Notes: a model not told the origin generated them from the sequence alone. A DNA stretch of 64,000 nucleotides from Earliella scabrosa (GCA_022605405.1 JABYQQ010000003.1:2356001-2420000), one strand, 5' to 3'; positions 49,281-62,533 are shown, numbered from the stretch's first letter. Program-made: numbers and translations.

Positions 49281-49894
49281 GCTAAATCTCCCGAGTCATA
49301 AGCACGCGCCTCGTCGTACGAAACGTGTCGGCAGACGACACGGTGGTCATCCCCAATTATACATGGCGGAACGAATTTGCCGAGCAGGCGGCAAAGGACT
49401 ACGAGAGGACGCCGCCCGGGCGACTCTCCCGTAGGTCCCAGAGGGAGTCAAAACGTCCTAGACGGATCTACGCGGCGTACCCTAGGCCACTGTAGTTTCC
49501 ATTAGCTGGCTAGCTAAGTGAGACCTGCCTAGGCGGCGTTTCCACGCAGATGCTTTCACGGTGGGACAGTCCTATCTGTTCCCTCGCACACCGTGGCTCG
49601 AGCGTGTCTGTCTCGACATTCGTCGGATACATCCACGACCATTGAGACTGCAGCCGGGATGTCCGGACCATGAGAAGGATACTGGTCATGGGTGCCTTGC
49701 GCCAAGATGCGCAGTCGCGCGTTCAGCAGCCTGAACGCCGGATGGGCATACTATCTGCGAATCCGCAGCAGGCGGTGCAGCATATCGTCCCAGCACCCAC
49801 ACCTTCATCCGACGCCAAGCTGAGCTGACCTCCGCCCTAGGACAGCAGCTGTGAGGATGACGCGAGGGAAATGAGACTGGCGCAGTTTCTGCGC

Positions 49895-50548
49895 TCAAAG
49901 ACGGCGCTGAATGGAGAGTGTGGGGGCTACTTGCATGAGGAGCTGACTGTATGCGTGGTGCAGGGGCGCATATGGGCACGTACACGTACCCTCTGCACTG
50001 TACGGACGTGTTGGCGTGCATACAGGCGGAGGCGCACCCGTCTGAACGACATAATCCCTCATACTATCCTGAAAGACAGCCACAAGGGAAAATGACGAGA
50101 AATTATGGCAGCACCATCCTAAACCTATATTGCTATCATCCCTGCGTGTCCATCTTGGACGCGATGGCATGCATATAGGCAGAAATGCGCCCGACTGAAG
50201 GACATCATCCCTTGTACTGTCCGAAACGACAGCCACAAGGGAAAATGGCAAGAGATGATGGCCGTACCGTCCTCAACGCGTACTGCCATCGTCCCTGCGC
50301 ATCCTACACCATCTCGGACGTACTGTCATGAGTCGTGTCTCTTGCATGGAGCTGAGCCACAGCGGAACGAGCCTCCCACAACCTTCCACCCTCCCCGAGC
50401 GACGCTTCGCCCCACAGCCAAGGAAAGAGCCAAGCGAACGACAACCAGGAAATCGACGAGCCAGAAGATTGTGACACACACCTGAAGCTGAGTGCAAGCT
50501 AGCCAGCAGGACGACCAGTAGCCAGCATATGCGATGGTGGGGGTACAT
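49895..50548 (-). pseudogene. Possible secreted-protein gene or relic with internal 51-residue repeats
   Basis: One minus-strand frame is open from an ATG at 50548 to a stop at 49895, except for a single TGA at 50273-50275. The start reads MYPHHRICWLLVVLLASLHS, a good signal-peptide pattern, followed by AG/GTGTGT, which could be a splice donor. Beyond the TGA the frame carries two 51-residue repeats, FSLVAVVSDSTRDDVLQSGA and FSLVAVFQDSMRDYVVQTGA, each followed by a Cys and Pro-rich part. A partial, more diverged copy (RPRW then RRDDGST) lies before the TGA. It may be a spliced small secreted protein, a dead gene, or chance. No family is recognised. Confidence 0.3.
50014..50319. repeat. Tandem duplication, two 153-bp copies
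   Basis: Copies 50014-50166 and 50167-50319 align end to end with many substitutions and no net length change; both contain GACAGCCACAAGGGAAAATG. The unit is exactly 51 codons, so the minus-strand frame is kept across both. A weaker third similarity may precede the first copy. Confidence 0.85.
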
Positions 50549-52136
50549 TAGAAAGGATCGTAGGGGTGTTCCGGACGCACTGCCGCCGAAGTGTATTTGT
50601 TTATGAGTAAAGCCGCAAAGCCAAGAGAATCGCTGCCCAGCGCCAGATCCGACCTGCGGAGGTCTATTCCTCTACCGTTTGGCGGATGCAGCGAGCGGTG
50701 AAGGAGGAAAGACGAGGGAGATGGCGAGGGAGAGCAGGAGGTCGAAGGCGGAAGGAAGCTGCGTTGATCTCGTTCTTCGCGACAGCGACGGCGAGCGCTT
50801 CGACTCTGCCAGCCGTCTCTTGCGACCATCACGACGTCGACATCCTTCCCCCCGGATCCTTGGCCATCGCCTGCATTGCCTTGCTCACCGTTGCGTCGGT
50901 TCTCGTGCCTCAGGGTGCCTCTGCACGTCAAGCACGCCTCAACCTGCCTCAACATGGCGCATATAGTCCATCAACTAAGTAGTTGCAAGCGGCCCCCGAG
51001 GTCCTATAGTAGAAGCCGTACGAGGCCGCGTGGCGACGGGCTATGTCTAGACCGACCACCTCAAACCGCCCTCCTCTTCCCTCCACCGTCCGGAGTGAGA
51101 GCTGGCCGGAACAAGGTCCTGTGTAACAAGTGGAATCCGGAGTGATGTGATCAGCATCGTAAACTCAGTCGGGTCTCTCATATGACCAGTGAGTACAGCC
51201 TCGTATGAAATCAATATGGATGCTATCCAGCTGCAGAACAGCAGGCATCTTGCTATCACAACAGATTATGGTCATAATATGGTCAAGAAAGGAGACTACA
51301 TATAGCTAGCATCTTGCAGCGTTCGACGAAGTCTCTCACTATCCGTGGACATCACGAGCAACGTACATGGTCCATCACGCAGGCGTCATGAAGCTCCTAC
51401 ATACATCTGGTAGGTCATCTCGGTCATCCCTCTGACATACTTATGCTTCGCTATGGTCTTGTTACGAGTAGTGAGTTACTGATACTTCACAGTGCTGTAA
51501 TTATTATTATTCATGGCCAGGATGAGATGCATTCCATAGCGCGTGTCCGCGTGGACGGGCTGGCCAACGCTATTGGATGCTGCACGCGCGCGCAGTTGCT
51601 CATCAGGATCTCGGTGATCAGGCAACTCCTTTCAACTTTGTCGAAGCCGTTCATTCGCGTCGCGGTACCGTCGTACAGTGCATCTACTATCCCTCACTTT
51701 CAGCAGTCAACGATATGCCTCTCGAGCATTAATTCCCAGGCTGCAATACATCGACTCCTCGTGAAGAAACAGTCATAACACGATCTATACGCGCGATCGC
51801 CACTGACTGTTGGCGTCGTCCGTAGTTGATACTCAGCCTGCGTACGAAGCATCTTCCACGTTAGCTAATCCCCCAGCTCACTGGTCTGTTGCTCACATCC
51901 ACACTGCTCTCCTCTGCTGACGTCATAGCATTGTTTCAACGCCCAGATGCCTCGAGCAGCTGGTCAGCTACAAGGACCCAGCGAGACTCCGTCGGTGCGC
52001 CAAAGCTGCGGCCTTAGGAAGCAGCCTCTCCTGTGCCGGAACTGCGTTGACTTCGCGGGGCGGTGAAGTCGCAGCAGCCTTTCCTGGTGAGGCATCCGCT
52101 TCTGTCAAAGCCAATTTGTCATTATCATCCTCGAGG

Positions 52137-53092
<956 letters not shown>

Positions 53093-53711
53093 GGCTCGCA
53101 AGTCGTACGACGATGTGCAGAGAGAGTCGTCCAGTAGTGACCCGATGGTCCTGCCAAAACGTCCTCGCCGCACGGCTTGGCCATCGGCTTAATCTCTGTC
53201 CGCGAACAAGCAATGCCGGTGGCCTGGTGGACCTAAAACAATCTCTTGACTCTCTTCTTACCAGGATGTCGTAAGAGAGTGGCACTTTGAGAATACGGTG
53301 GCGTGTGCGACGGGCTCCTCCTAAGGCGGCCATCGAGACATTACGGGCGCTGTATACGTAGGCGTTTCGTCGAGCGCGGACCAGAGAAGAATGCGTGGTA
53401 TGCTGAACGAAGTCCGGAAGGGCGGCGAACGGAGAATGGCGACTTATGATGCCAATCAAACTCGTGTAGTCCAGGTGACTTTCTGCGAATGTGTATCCTC
53501 CATTGATTCTGCGCATCCGAACTGGTTCAGGCCGTCATACATCACGGTCTAGGTCAACATGGGGTTGAACACCAAGCAATACGGGGCACAAGGACGAAGG
53601 CCCACTTACACTCTCTAGGGTGCGTTTCAAACTTCACGGTCATCAATGCAGGAGACACGGACGTTATCATTTGGAATGTCCGTCAAGTAGGAGTAAGCAC
53701 ATGTCGTCAGG
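53093..53711. other. Region between LYS9 and the spermidine synthase pseudogene
   Basis: It holds the LYS9 3' side and the former upstream region of the pseudogene. A 143-codon minus-strand ORF (53085-53516) runs across it but shows no similarity I recognise. Confidence 0.55.
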
Positions 53712-55300
53712 TCATGCTACTGCTTCGACAAGGCCCATACCCTCTTTTTCCAGTATTGCACGAATAGGGTCACAGATTTCCTTTGTGTGGGGGGCATAGA
53801 TACCGGGAGACTTGAAGAAACCATCCAACACGAGCTGCACAGCAATGCCACACGGTATTCCAACGTATCGCGCCATAGCAGAATGTCCGCCAGGCTGGCC
53901 GTACGCCTCAAGGGTTGAAGTGATCGTGTCCTGTGGACAAGTCATGAGGGGGAGCGTCAGACGATCATGATAACACATACCTTCTTGCCATCCACCCATT
54001 CAACCACAAATTTGTGTTGAAGGACGACGAGGTCTCGCTCTCCCTCCTCGAACTTCATGAGCGGTTCGAGACGCGCGCACAAGGTGTCGAGGAGATTGCC
54101 ATAGCGGATCTCCGCTTTGTCCTGCGAGAAGATCCCTATCCACTTCAACCCCGCCATGATTCGTTCCGACTCCTCCTGGTTGGGGAAGGAGCAGAGCTCC
54201 TTCACACGCGCAACAAGGGTGCTATAACCATGGAATGTCACGGCATCCACTCTACGGATGCAGCGAAAATGGTCACTCACCCTTCAGATGCATCTGGAGT
54301 TCCAGTGGCACGTTGGGTGATCTCCGCCCAAGTGATACCCTCTTTCAACCACTCTTGCGCGTCCGCGTTCAAAAGCCCGATCGCAACGAGGGCGTTCACG
54401 TATTCCACAAAGCCGGTGTAGCGCACCGATCCCCTCATGACCGTCTCCGCCTCCGGAATGTTGTAGATGTCGCGGAACGGCAACGAGCTGCGATTCGGGA
54501 ACGCGACGAGAGAGAGCGAGGGGATGATAGGGTATGGCTTTGCGGCATTCATGAGATCCCTGCCTGAGATGTGAACTTCCTGTCCGTCTGCTAGGTACGT
54601 CGCGGAGTTGAGATGGACGAGGAGATTTCCGCGGGGAGACCAAGAGAACTTGTACCGGAGCGGATCGTTGATGCACTCGGGCGCGGGAAGGCCACCACAG
54701 AAGGAATAGAACTCCTTCACCTGTGAGATTGGTCAGCTACGGAGATGCACCATAAAATGATGCAGACTACCTTTCCGCCCTTAGCGTGCACTTCATCCAC
54801 GACCTTCACGGCATAGAGATGGTCCACGCCTGGATCAAGCCCAATCTCGTTCATGACCACGATCCCAGCTGCCTTGATCTCATCCTCGAGCGCACGAATC
54901 GCAGGGCTGATGTAGCTGGTGGTAACCACATTCGTCTTGCCCTTAATGGCTGCTCTGATGACGTTCGGATGGAAGGCATATGGGATGAGGGAGATGACGA
55001 GGTCATGTTCCGCAACGGCCTTCTCGAGAGCTTCACGCTTGTCCGGGTCGTCTGAGCCACCGTCGAGCGTGATCGCCGCCGCGTTCGGGAGCCCACTCGC
55101 GATCGCCTGTGCACTCTCCCGTGTGCGGCACGCTGGACAAATGAAAAAAAAATGATCCCGATGTGACGTAACATGAAGCAAACGAGAGTGGACGTACCAA
55201 CGGTGAGAATGTTCTCGGGTTGGCGAGTTACGTATTCCACGCATGGACGAGCAACAGCTCCAGCTCCCAAAAGCAGGATGCGCTTGGTCAGTTCACTCAT
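53712..55300 (-). CDS. LYS9: Saccharopine dehydrogenase (NADP+, L-glutamate-forming)
   Basis: Exons 55300-55198, 55132-54771, 54720-54281, 54251-53981 and 53930-53712 join in phase to 464 residues. The start MSELTKRILLLGAGAVARP contains the Rossmann motif. SLIPYAFHPNVIRAAIKG, NEIGLDPGVDHLYAVKVVDE, SFCGGLPAPECINDPLRYKF, TFHGYSTLVARVKEL, LQHKFVVEWVDG and YGQPGGHSAMARYVGIPCG are diagnostic for Lys9. The enzyme condenses aminoadipate semialdehyde with glutamate to saccharopine in the fungal alpha-aminoadipate lysine pathway. It is a stand-alone gene of normal length. In Cryptococcus the same enzyme is the C-terminal half of a chimera with spermidine synthase. Here a broken spermidine synthase lies downstream, in the opposite order to that chimera. 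Confidence 0.95.
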
Positions 55301-56310
55301 TATTGCGGTGGAGGTGAGGAGAAATGGTGATGGTCCCAGGTCGAACCGTCGTCCTGCCCGCGATGTTGCTCTCGAGTCACTTGTTCAACTCAGGACTCGG
55401 AATGACTCGACCGTAAGGAGCACCTGTGGGAGATCAGGCTTAGGAAAGGCATTGATTTTTAGTCTTTGCAGCGGCATCTCGGAGCTTGCGAAAGTCCAGG
55501 TGTCAGTTGTTATCCCGGGACCGTAATGTGTTCACGTTCAGCCTGAGGACAAGTATCAAAGAACAGCCGGACGAGCTAGCGACTGCCAAGTGGCAAATGG
55601 CAGATGAGTCGAGCATTGTCACTGCTGTAGTTCGTTGTGCGCGTACCGCAAGCATTGTACGCGTCAAATGGCGCACGAGTGTTCAAGAACAGTCAAGTGC
55701 ACCACACTACGGCGCACAGTGGAAGACCTCTGAGACTGTAGCGAGGAAGGAGTCGATTGTAAGCGCAGGCGTCTACATAGCCGGCCGGCAAATATCGGCA
55801 GAATGAAGGTTTTTTCAAGCGGAGACAATTGCCATCCCCAGCCGTAGGTTCGGATCAAGCCGTCTTCTCAACTCAGAAGATATTTTCGTGCTCCGCGAAC
55901 TGCAACCGCAGCAAGGAGTAGCACGTACTTACACCAACCAGACATCATGCATCATGGGTCAACCTCAACATGCCAACGGTAAATCCATTGCATACATTCG
56001 TCGTCCAGAATATGTAACGCTTGTGTGCTGACCTATTACTTACTGACCAATACTCACCTACGTTTGAGGTAGATTCACACACTCGCGTGTGTCTTACCCG
56101 GTTACCGCCAGCGACCACCGGCCGAGATACAATCCTGCCCGATGATCTCCTGTCTACGTACGCTCTGACAACCCTTACGAAAAAGGGCGGACATACGCGC
56201 ATGCACGAATGCTCTGCCGTGGTGCGCGTCCTCACCCGGTCGTGCGGGCATTTCAACCAGATTTCAACGTGATTCAACCTCAAGGCCCCGCGCGGCGCGA
56301 CGAGGAATAC

Positions 56311-56685
56311 TCACAGATGGTTGCCAAAGTCCAAACACCGTCTCCCATCGCCATGGGAAGCTTGCACTGGTTTCAGGATGCGCCCGTCAATGCGACTTCT
56401 CGCGAAGAGCTTCGTGACAGTCCCGTCCAAAGAACCCCCGCGGGTGAGGTTCGTTAACCGTACCAAGGGGACGCGACCTCGTATTGATGCTCGACCCTTT
56501 TCCCAGTGTGGTCTTCTCGGGTTCTTAACGGCTGTCGAGAGCACCCTAGAGCAGTCTTCGAAGCTCGCGAGCGGGCCAGGTATCTGTAATGTGTCAACGG
56601 CAGTCCAACTTCGAATTACCAGGACCATGGCAAGCCTTGTGACATACCACAGGCACTCACCATACTCGGTAGGACGTTCAAGCAT
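56311..56685 (-). CDS. Possible exon(s) of an unknown protein
   Basis: The 124-codon frame contains IPGPLASFEDCSRVLSTAVK and RGRVPLVRLTNLTRGGSLDG, which read like folded protein. A TTACAG acceptor precedes the IPGPL part and a GTGAGT donor follows the final HL, consistent with an internal exon. I could not build flanking exons in phase, and I recognise no family. It may be a decayed gene or a chance ORF. Confidence 0.22.
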   Translation of the reverse strand: MLERPTEYGECLWYVTRLAMVLVIRSWTAVDTLQIPGPLASFEDCSRVLSTAVKNPRRPHWEKGRASIRGRVPLVRLTNLTRGGSLDGTVTKLFARSRIDGRILKPVQASHGDGRRCLDFGNHL

Positions 56686-57793
56686 GTTGGTCCGGGACTA
56701 CTTTGGAAGGGGCTCATCAATGTCTATCACCTTGAAGCCACCACATTCAAGTTTCAACCATCGAGATGTCCATGCCCACTGTAACTTGAGGTGCGTCCCC
56801 ACCATATTCCTCCCTTAGAGCGCAGAACGAGTAACGCGCCCGGGCGTTGTTCAACGTTGCAGTAGACAAATCGATTATCGAAGACTCACGGTCAGGCAGG
56901 AACAGGATCATGATACTCTGAATGAGTCACGACGAAGGTACGCAGCCGCGTATTCTGACACGCATTCTACTGGCTTCTGTTCGCGAGTTCTTGGACGACG
57001 GAGAACGTCGTATGGATACGCTCACCGTGAGATCGGTACCTGAGACTTTACGATAACACCTAGCAGTAAGTCGTCCTCGCCTGAGGTTGTGTCACCAAAT
57101 ATGATGTTTTGTGCACAGCATGCGCATGCTATGTACATGGTGTACATACATGCACCATCTCTGAGAGTGAACTCGCTCCTGAACAAACGCACTCGGTTAT
57201 CCGATCTCGAGTACCATCAAAACTAGCTGTCCGGGTCTAGCAACTCCGGTATGCGGTCATCGCGGACCGATGAGCCTACTGCACAACGTTGTTCCGCCCT
57301 GGATAGTGATGCTGACGTATGCGGCGCCCGAATCCCGACGCCGCGAAGACAACGAGTCGTCTGGCGCGGCATACATACACACATAGTGAGCATGCATGCC
57401 ACACACGAGGAAGACGACGCCAATTTCCATGATTTCCAGTGGAGACCGAATAGCAACACGGCAATTTTCATACGTCGCTACCATACCCAGAATCATACTT
57501 GTAAGTTATCCAGACTTATCCCTGCCCCGCCGATCCCTCTTTGCCGGTCTTGGCATGCAGCGTACTTGACCGCCTGTCGCCCCCGTCGATCGCCATCATG
57601 CGCCGGACAAGCGAGATTCGAGCCAACGGCGACCGCAGCTCTTCAGCTGGCGTACTTATTCTGACGTCTGAGGTATCGGGGTCTCCAGGCTTCCTGGCAA
57701 TAGTTCGCGACGACCTTCCTCGGTACGAATTGCACGTGTGGTAGTGCTATGTGACGTACGCTGATTCCGTCCTGCTACAGCTCCCTCCTCTCC

Positions 57794-57800
57794 TTATATT
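57794..57800 (+). promoter_or_regulatory. TATA-like element of the FAD oxidase gene
   Basis: TTATATT lies 91 nt upstream of the ATG at 57885, within C/T-rich sequence. Inferred from position. Confidence 0.4.
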
Positions 57801-57884
57801 CAGTGAGGACCGGTCCCCGTCGCCTCCTCCAGTTTGCTGGAAGCATTTTACGTGGCCCTGCAGCTCGGCTTCCCAGTGACAACC

Positions 57885-59630
57885 ATGCGTTCGTTCCACA
57901 TCCGCTCCTTCATACTTGCTCTCTGCGCCTCGTCGTGCACCACCGCTATCTCTGTCAAACGGGCCCGGACCGACTCGCCAACCTGCAACACGCTCGAGGC
58001 AACGACTGACATCAAGATCGACTACCGGTACGAGTTGGACTACACTAAAGAGAACAATGAGTACTGGTACGCATCTGTCTTTCGCACATCACCCGAAACG
58101 CACTTCCTCTTGCTATCGCCGACTCAATGCTCGATGGCATGTATATCTCCAGGTCCGTTGGCTGCGCAGCTTTGAAGCCCGCATGCATCATCAGGCCTGC
58201 GAACACCGCTGAGATGGCGACGGTCGTGAGAGTTCTCAACCAGAACAATGAGACGTTCACCGTCAAGTCCGGCGGCCACAACCCCAACCAGAACTTCTCG
58301 AGCATCGACGGTGGTCCGCTTGTCTCGACGGCTGACTTGAATGAAGTCATCTACGACGAGGCATCCATGACCGTGCGTGTCGGACCTGGCAACCGCTGGG
58401 AGGACGTGCACAAAGTCCTGGATGGGACCGGTGCGACCGTTGTTGGCGGTCGGATTGGCAATGTTGGTGTTGGTGGATACATCCTTGGCGGTCAGTGTTT
58501 TTCTCGTGACGTCATAAAGATCGGTAGATTGAGTTCTATACATCTCCCAGGTGGATTGAGCTTCCTCTCCGCGGAATACGGCTGGGCAGCCAACAACGTC
58601 GTTGAATTTGAACTTGTCCTTTCGAACGCCACCGTCGTTACTGCATCAAGCACCACCAACTCGGATTTGTGGAAAGCTCTCAAGGGCGGAGGCGGCAACT
58701 TCGGCATTGTCACTTCTTACACGCTGCAGGCGCGCCCCATCGGCCAGGTATGCACCAGGGTTCCGTGAAGTGACTGCACATGCTGAAAGGGACAATCAGG
58801 TCTGGGGTGGTAACCTCATCTTCGATGCCAGCAAGTCTCCAGAACTGCTTGCTGCCGTTCGCAACTTCACGCTCAACTACCCCGACGACAAGGCGGGTAT
58901 TATCCTCACGTCCGAGATCACGGCCTTCTCTCTCGTGCAAATCTGGATCATGTTCCTCTTCTACGACGGCCCCGAGCCGCCAGCGGGCGTATTCGACATG
59001 TTCACCAGCCTCAAGCCGTCACTCAATACGTGCAAGACCCGCAGCCTGTATGACCTGCTCGCCACCAACAACTGGGCCGTGCTCAAGGGCTCCGTCTACA
59101 CCATCGCGACCGAAACGACCACGCTCTCCCCTGACGCCGCCGCCACAGACAAGCACCTGCAGACGTGCTTCGACCACTGGGTGAACGTCTCCAACTCGGT
59201 CGCCGAGGTGCCCGGCCTCGTCGCATCCGTCGCGTTCCAGCCGTACCCTGCGGCCCTGGCACGCCGTGCGAAGGAGATCGACGCGCAGCTCGGCGGCACC
59301 GGCGACCTGATAGCGTTCGACGACTCGGTCGACCGGATCATCTTCGAGTTCGACTTCTCGTACTGGCCGGGCATCAAGGCCAACGACCGCAAGATCGACG
59401 ACGCCACCGTGCGCCTGTACAGCGGGATGAAGGACATCGTCGACTCTGCCGTCGGCGCGGGCCTCATCCCTGATGGGTACCGCCCGCTGTTCATGAACGA
59501 CGGATACTTCAGGCAAGACTACTGGGGCAGGCTGAACCCCGAGAGCAGGGCCCTTGCGGAGAGCGTCAGGGATCAGGTGGACCCGAACAAGTTCTGGGTA
59601 GAGAGGACCGCAGGCGGATTCTTGTTGTAG
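57885..59630 (+). CDS. Secreted FAD-linked oxidase (PCMH/BBE-like)
   Basis: Exons 57885-58066, 58153-58490, 58551-58747 and 58800-59630 join in phase to 515 residues. MRSFHIRSFILALCASSCTT is a clear signal peptide. The FAD-binding PCMH domain shows TFTVKSGGHNPNQNF (the His of SGGH is the usual 8-alpha-histidyl FAD site), VRVGPGNRWEDVHKVL, GGRIGNVGVGGYILGGGLSF and GGGGNFGIVTSYTL. The C-terminus ends with the BBE-type segment DYWGRLNPESRALAESV and VDPNKFWVERTAGG. Relatives oxidise alcohols, sugars or alkaloids outside the cell with O2. The cysteine that forms the second FAD bond in berberine-bridge enzymes is absent from the GGRIGNVG segment, so a single covalent link is expected. The substrate is unknown. 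Confidence 0.9.
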
Positions 59631-60168
59631 GAAGGTCCGACGCCACGAGGACGTTCGATGGTGCGTCATCCACCCGCGACGCTGTTATGCGGACTCGCGA
59701 TACTATCTCAGAGCCCTACTTGGACTGTTGCCGGGGGGTTCCCCCGTGTTACACTTGCGTTCTTTACACTTAGCCTGCCATCTCCCGTGGTGTCTGGCGT
59801 CCACTCTCTCCTATCATCACTCCTTTACCTTCGAACCCTCTCTACTGAGAGCTACATATCTGCACTCATAATGACTGGCTCTTCCCTTACCGTACACTGT
59901 AGCCCTACCCCAATTATAATTTTCTGTTTCTTCTTCGTTGTGACGGGTCAGTGCTGGCCCCTGGGTTAGTATCACTTCGTCCTCGCATGCGGGATAACGC
60001 CGGGTAAATCCCTGGCCAAGTATCCGCGCCGTCAAAACCCGTGCGTATATTCGCCCGACGTTTGATGGTGCCAAAGCAACAGACACCGTCAAATTTACAT
60101 TTGCAACTCATACAACAGCACATGACATGAGTATACACGGTCAAAATCCCGAGCCCAAACATATTTGC
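59631..60168. other. Convergent intergenic region (FAD oxidase / SRP68)
   Basis: About 540 bases, AT-richer than the flanking genes, probably the two 3' untranslated regions. No gene seen. Confidence 0.6.
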
Positions 60169-62331
60169 TCAGCGTCTGCCCCACCATCCTCCAAGCAGAC
60201 TACCCAAGCCACCGCGGGCCTGTGCAGTCGGCTCTGGAGTAGCAGCTCGTTCGACCTCCTCGACCTTCGCCCTCGACGGTTGCTTCTTTTCTGCAGCCTG
60301 CGGCACAGGCGCTGCGACTGGAGCCTGTGCGGCTGGCTTCTCGGGGGTCTTCCCAGCGCGCTCCTGCAGACGGTCCATGTCTAGGCTGATGTAGTTGAGC
60401 GCGATGTCGAAGAAGAGCGGCTTCTTGTGCGTCTTGCTGCTCTCGGGGTCGAGCGCGCCGCCGTTGTACGCGAACCAGTCGCTCTTGAGGCTGGTGCTGT
60501 CGAGGGCGAGCTCTTCCTCGAGCTTGTCGAGATCGGAGAGTGCAAGGGGATAGAACGCGGGCGAGCCGTCGTTGATCGGGTCTGTGTCGACGAGCGGCGC
60601 TAGCAAAGAGCGGCACTCGCGGAGATGGATGGACGCGTGTTGGGTAAGGGACAGCGCCTCAGCGTATTTCTTCAGGGGAGAATAGCACCACGCGAGGTAG
60701 TAGCACCGGCGCGCCTTCGTATAGGCCAAGCGGGCGTCGACCGCGGTAGCGAGGTCAGCGCTGTCGTCGACAATCGGTAGCGTGCGCATCTGCTCAAGCG
60801 ACTGCAGGACGGAGTCGAGCAGCTTGACGATTGCTGGGTAAAGGCGCGCGTCCACCTGGACTTTCCTGCCGGACGCCTGCCCTGCATGGGTCTTCTGAGC
60901 AGCGTGAAGCTGGTGAAGCAGCGCCGACATGAGGAGAAGGTCGCGCTGTACGCGTCGAGAGAGCAGATGGTAGACGATGTAAGCGTGTACGAAGTGGATG
61001 TCCCGTGTTCCTGCAGCAGGCGTTGTGCCGCTCAACTGAAGCGACACATAAGTGACACCTCTGGAAGTGACCCAGATGAACATACCTTCTGCGCCTCTAC
61101 TAGCTTCCGCGCGACCTCCTCCGCTTCACTGAGGGCGAGCAGGATGGCGTCGTAGGAAGCGACGCCACGCTTGGATCGTGCACCCTTGCCGATTTTACCC
61201 TTCTTGCCCTTCTCTTCGGCATTGCTCTGCTCGCCCTTGTCGTCAGCCTTGCCTTCCGCAATCTTCTCCTCCGCTTCCTGCACTTTGAGCAATACGTCGA
61301 CCAGTTCAGGGTTCCGCACCGGTACAGGCTCGTCCTCCCACAACAGGTCCTTTAGCTTGCCCCTATCCTGCGCAGCCGCCCCTTTCTCCTCCTTCAGTTG
61401 CGCGACGATGCTGTCCCAGTCTTCGACGAGCTCGGTCCGATACTTGGGGGAAATCTCCGCTACGACCCCATCAACGTCGTACGCCTTCTCTCTGCGGAGT
61501 TCGTGCGCGCAATGACGGATCTCCGGGCTAATCTCGTCCGCGAATGCGACAGCCAGCGCTTGCGCGCGACTGGTGGTGGCCGCGGCGGCAAGTTCGTCGA
61601 GCAGGTTGCGCGCAACGGAGAGCATGGCGACTGCATCGGAGAACTCATACCGCTGGCGGAACAAGCGGCCGTTGAGGATCAAGCTGTACGTAGTGACTTG
61701 GGCGAGGTCTTCGGCAGAAAGGCGACCCTGGCCATAGAGGCCCCGACAGTGTGACACGAGCTGGTCTGTCCAATGGACGGCGCGCACCAACCGGCGCATG
61801 GCGTGTTTGCGGTGGGAGGAAGACTTCTTTTGGGCATCATCCGCGGCAGGACCCTTGGCCGATTTTGCGGTGGTCGCGAGCTTGAGAGACTCCTGGTGTA
61901 GTTCCTGTGAATGCGCCCATGCCCGCTCCGCCTCAAACAGCAACAGTTGCAGGCTGGGACCCATGTTGAAGATGGGTTGGCGAGCATACAATCATATAAC
62001 TCACTGGCCGTCCTTGATCATCTCCAGGGTCAATGGGGGCAGCTTCTTGAACTCGCGACCCCTTCCATAGGTCATTTTGAGCGATGAGCGCAGACGATGC
62101 GTCCGGTTGTAACAATGCTTCCTGCCTTGTTGTTGAGAGTCGGACACGCTACGCATAAGCCATACAACGCACCTGTATCGTTCATAATCGTTGTAGCGTA
62201 GACCGTACGCGTTCCGTTGCTCGTTGGCGATGAGCAGGGCTATGGACGGACCGCAATCAGTCTTCCCTGCGTATTCTGAGATCTATGCACCACATCATAC
62301 CTTGGAAGTGCACCTGCGATCCTCCGGACAT
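60169..62331 (-). CDS. SRP68: Signal recognition particle subunit SRP68
   Basis: Exons 62331-62301, 62239-62173, 62121-62005, 61953-61086 and 61035-60169 join in phase to 649 residues. The first exon gives only MSGGSQVHFQ. The RNA-binding start of the family follows: NEQRNAYGLRYNDYERYRKH, THRLRSSLKMTYGRGREFKK and LLLFEAERAWAHSQEL. The middle has Lys/Glu-rich insertions, then DIHFVHAYIVYHLLSRRVQR and a helical C-terminus with KPLFFDIALNYISLD. The protein ends in a Gly/Trp tail (GGLGSLLGGWWGRR). SRP68 binds 7SL RNA with SRP72 and is needed for co-translational ER targeting. It shares a 202-bp divergent promoter with GET3, another ER-targeting factor. Confidence 0.92.
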
Positions 62332-62533
62332 GGTATGCGACGGTATCGTCTTGAATGCACGCGATCTGGGTGGAAGGTGCTAGTATGAACGCGAGTGTAG
62401 ACGAGGGTCCGAGGCAAGATGGGATACGCGGCTATCAGCCACTACAAGAACTTGTACATCGACCTCCACGACCTCACGACCCCGTCCACGCTCTGCACCT
62501 TGCTGCCTCTCCATTTCGCCCTTGGACAACATC

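Larger units (their letters stand above)
49281..52136. other. 2.9 kb gene-poor region
   Basis: Apart from the repeat-bearing reading frame at 49895-50548 (separate entries), I see only short unsupported ORFs. 51150-51950 is AT-richer than the rest. No LYS9-like relic was recognised next to the spermidine synthase pseudogene. Confidence 0.5.
55301..57884. other. 2.6 kb divergent region between LYS9 and the FAD oxidase
   Basis: It is mostly without supportable genes. The minus-strand ORF at 56311-56685 (separate entry) is the only stretch with protein-like composition. A TATA element lies at the right end. No spermidine synthase sequence was recognised upstream of LYS9. Confidence 0.5.
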
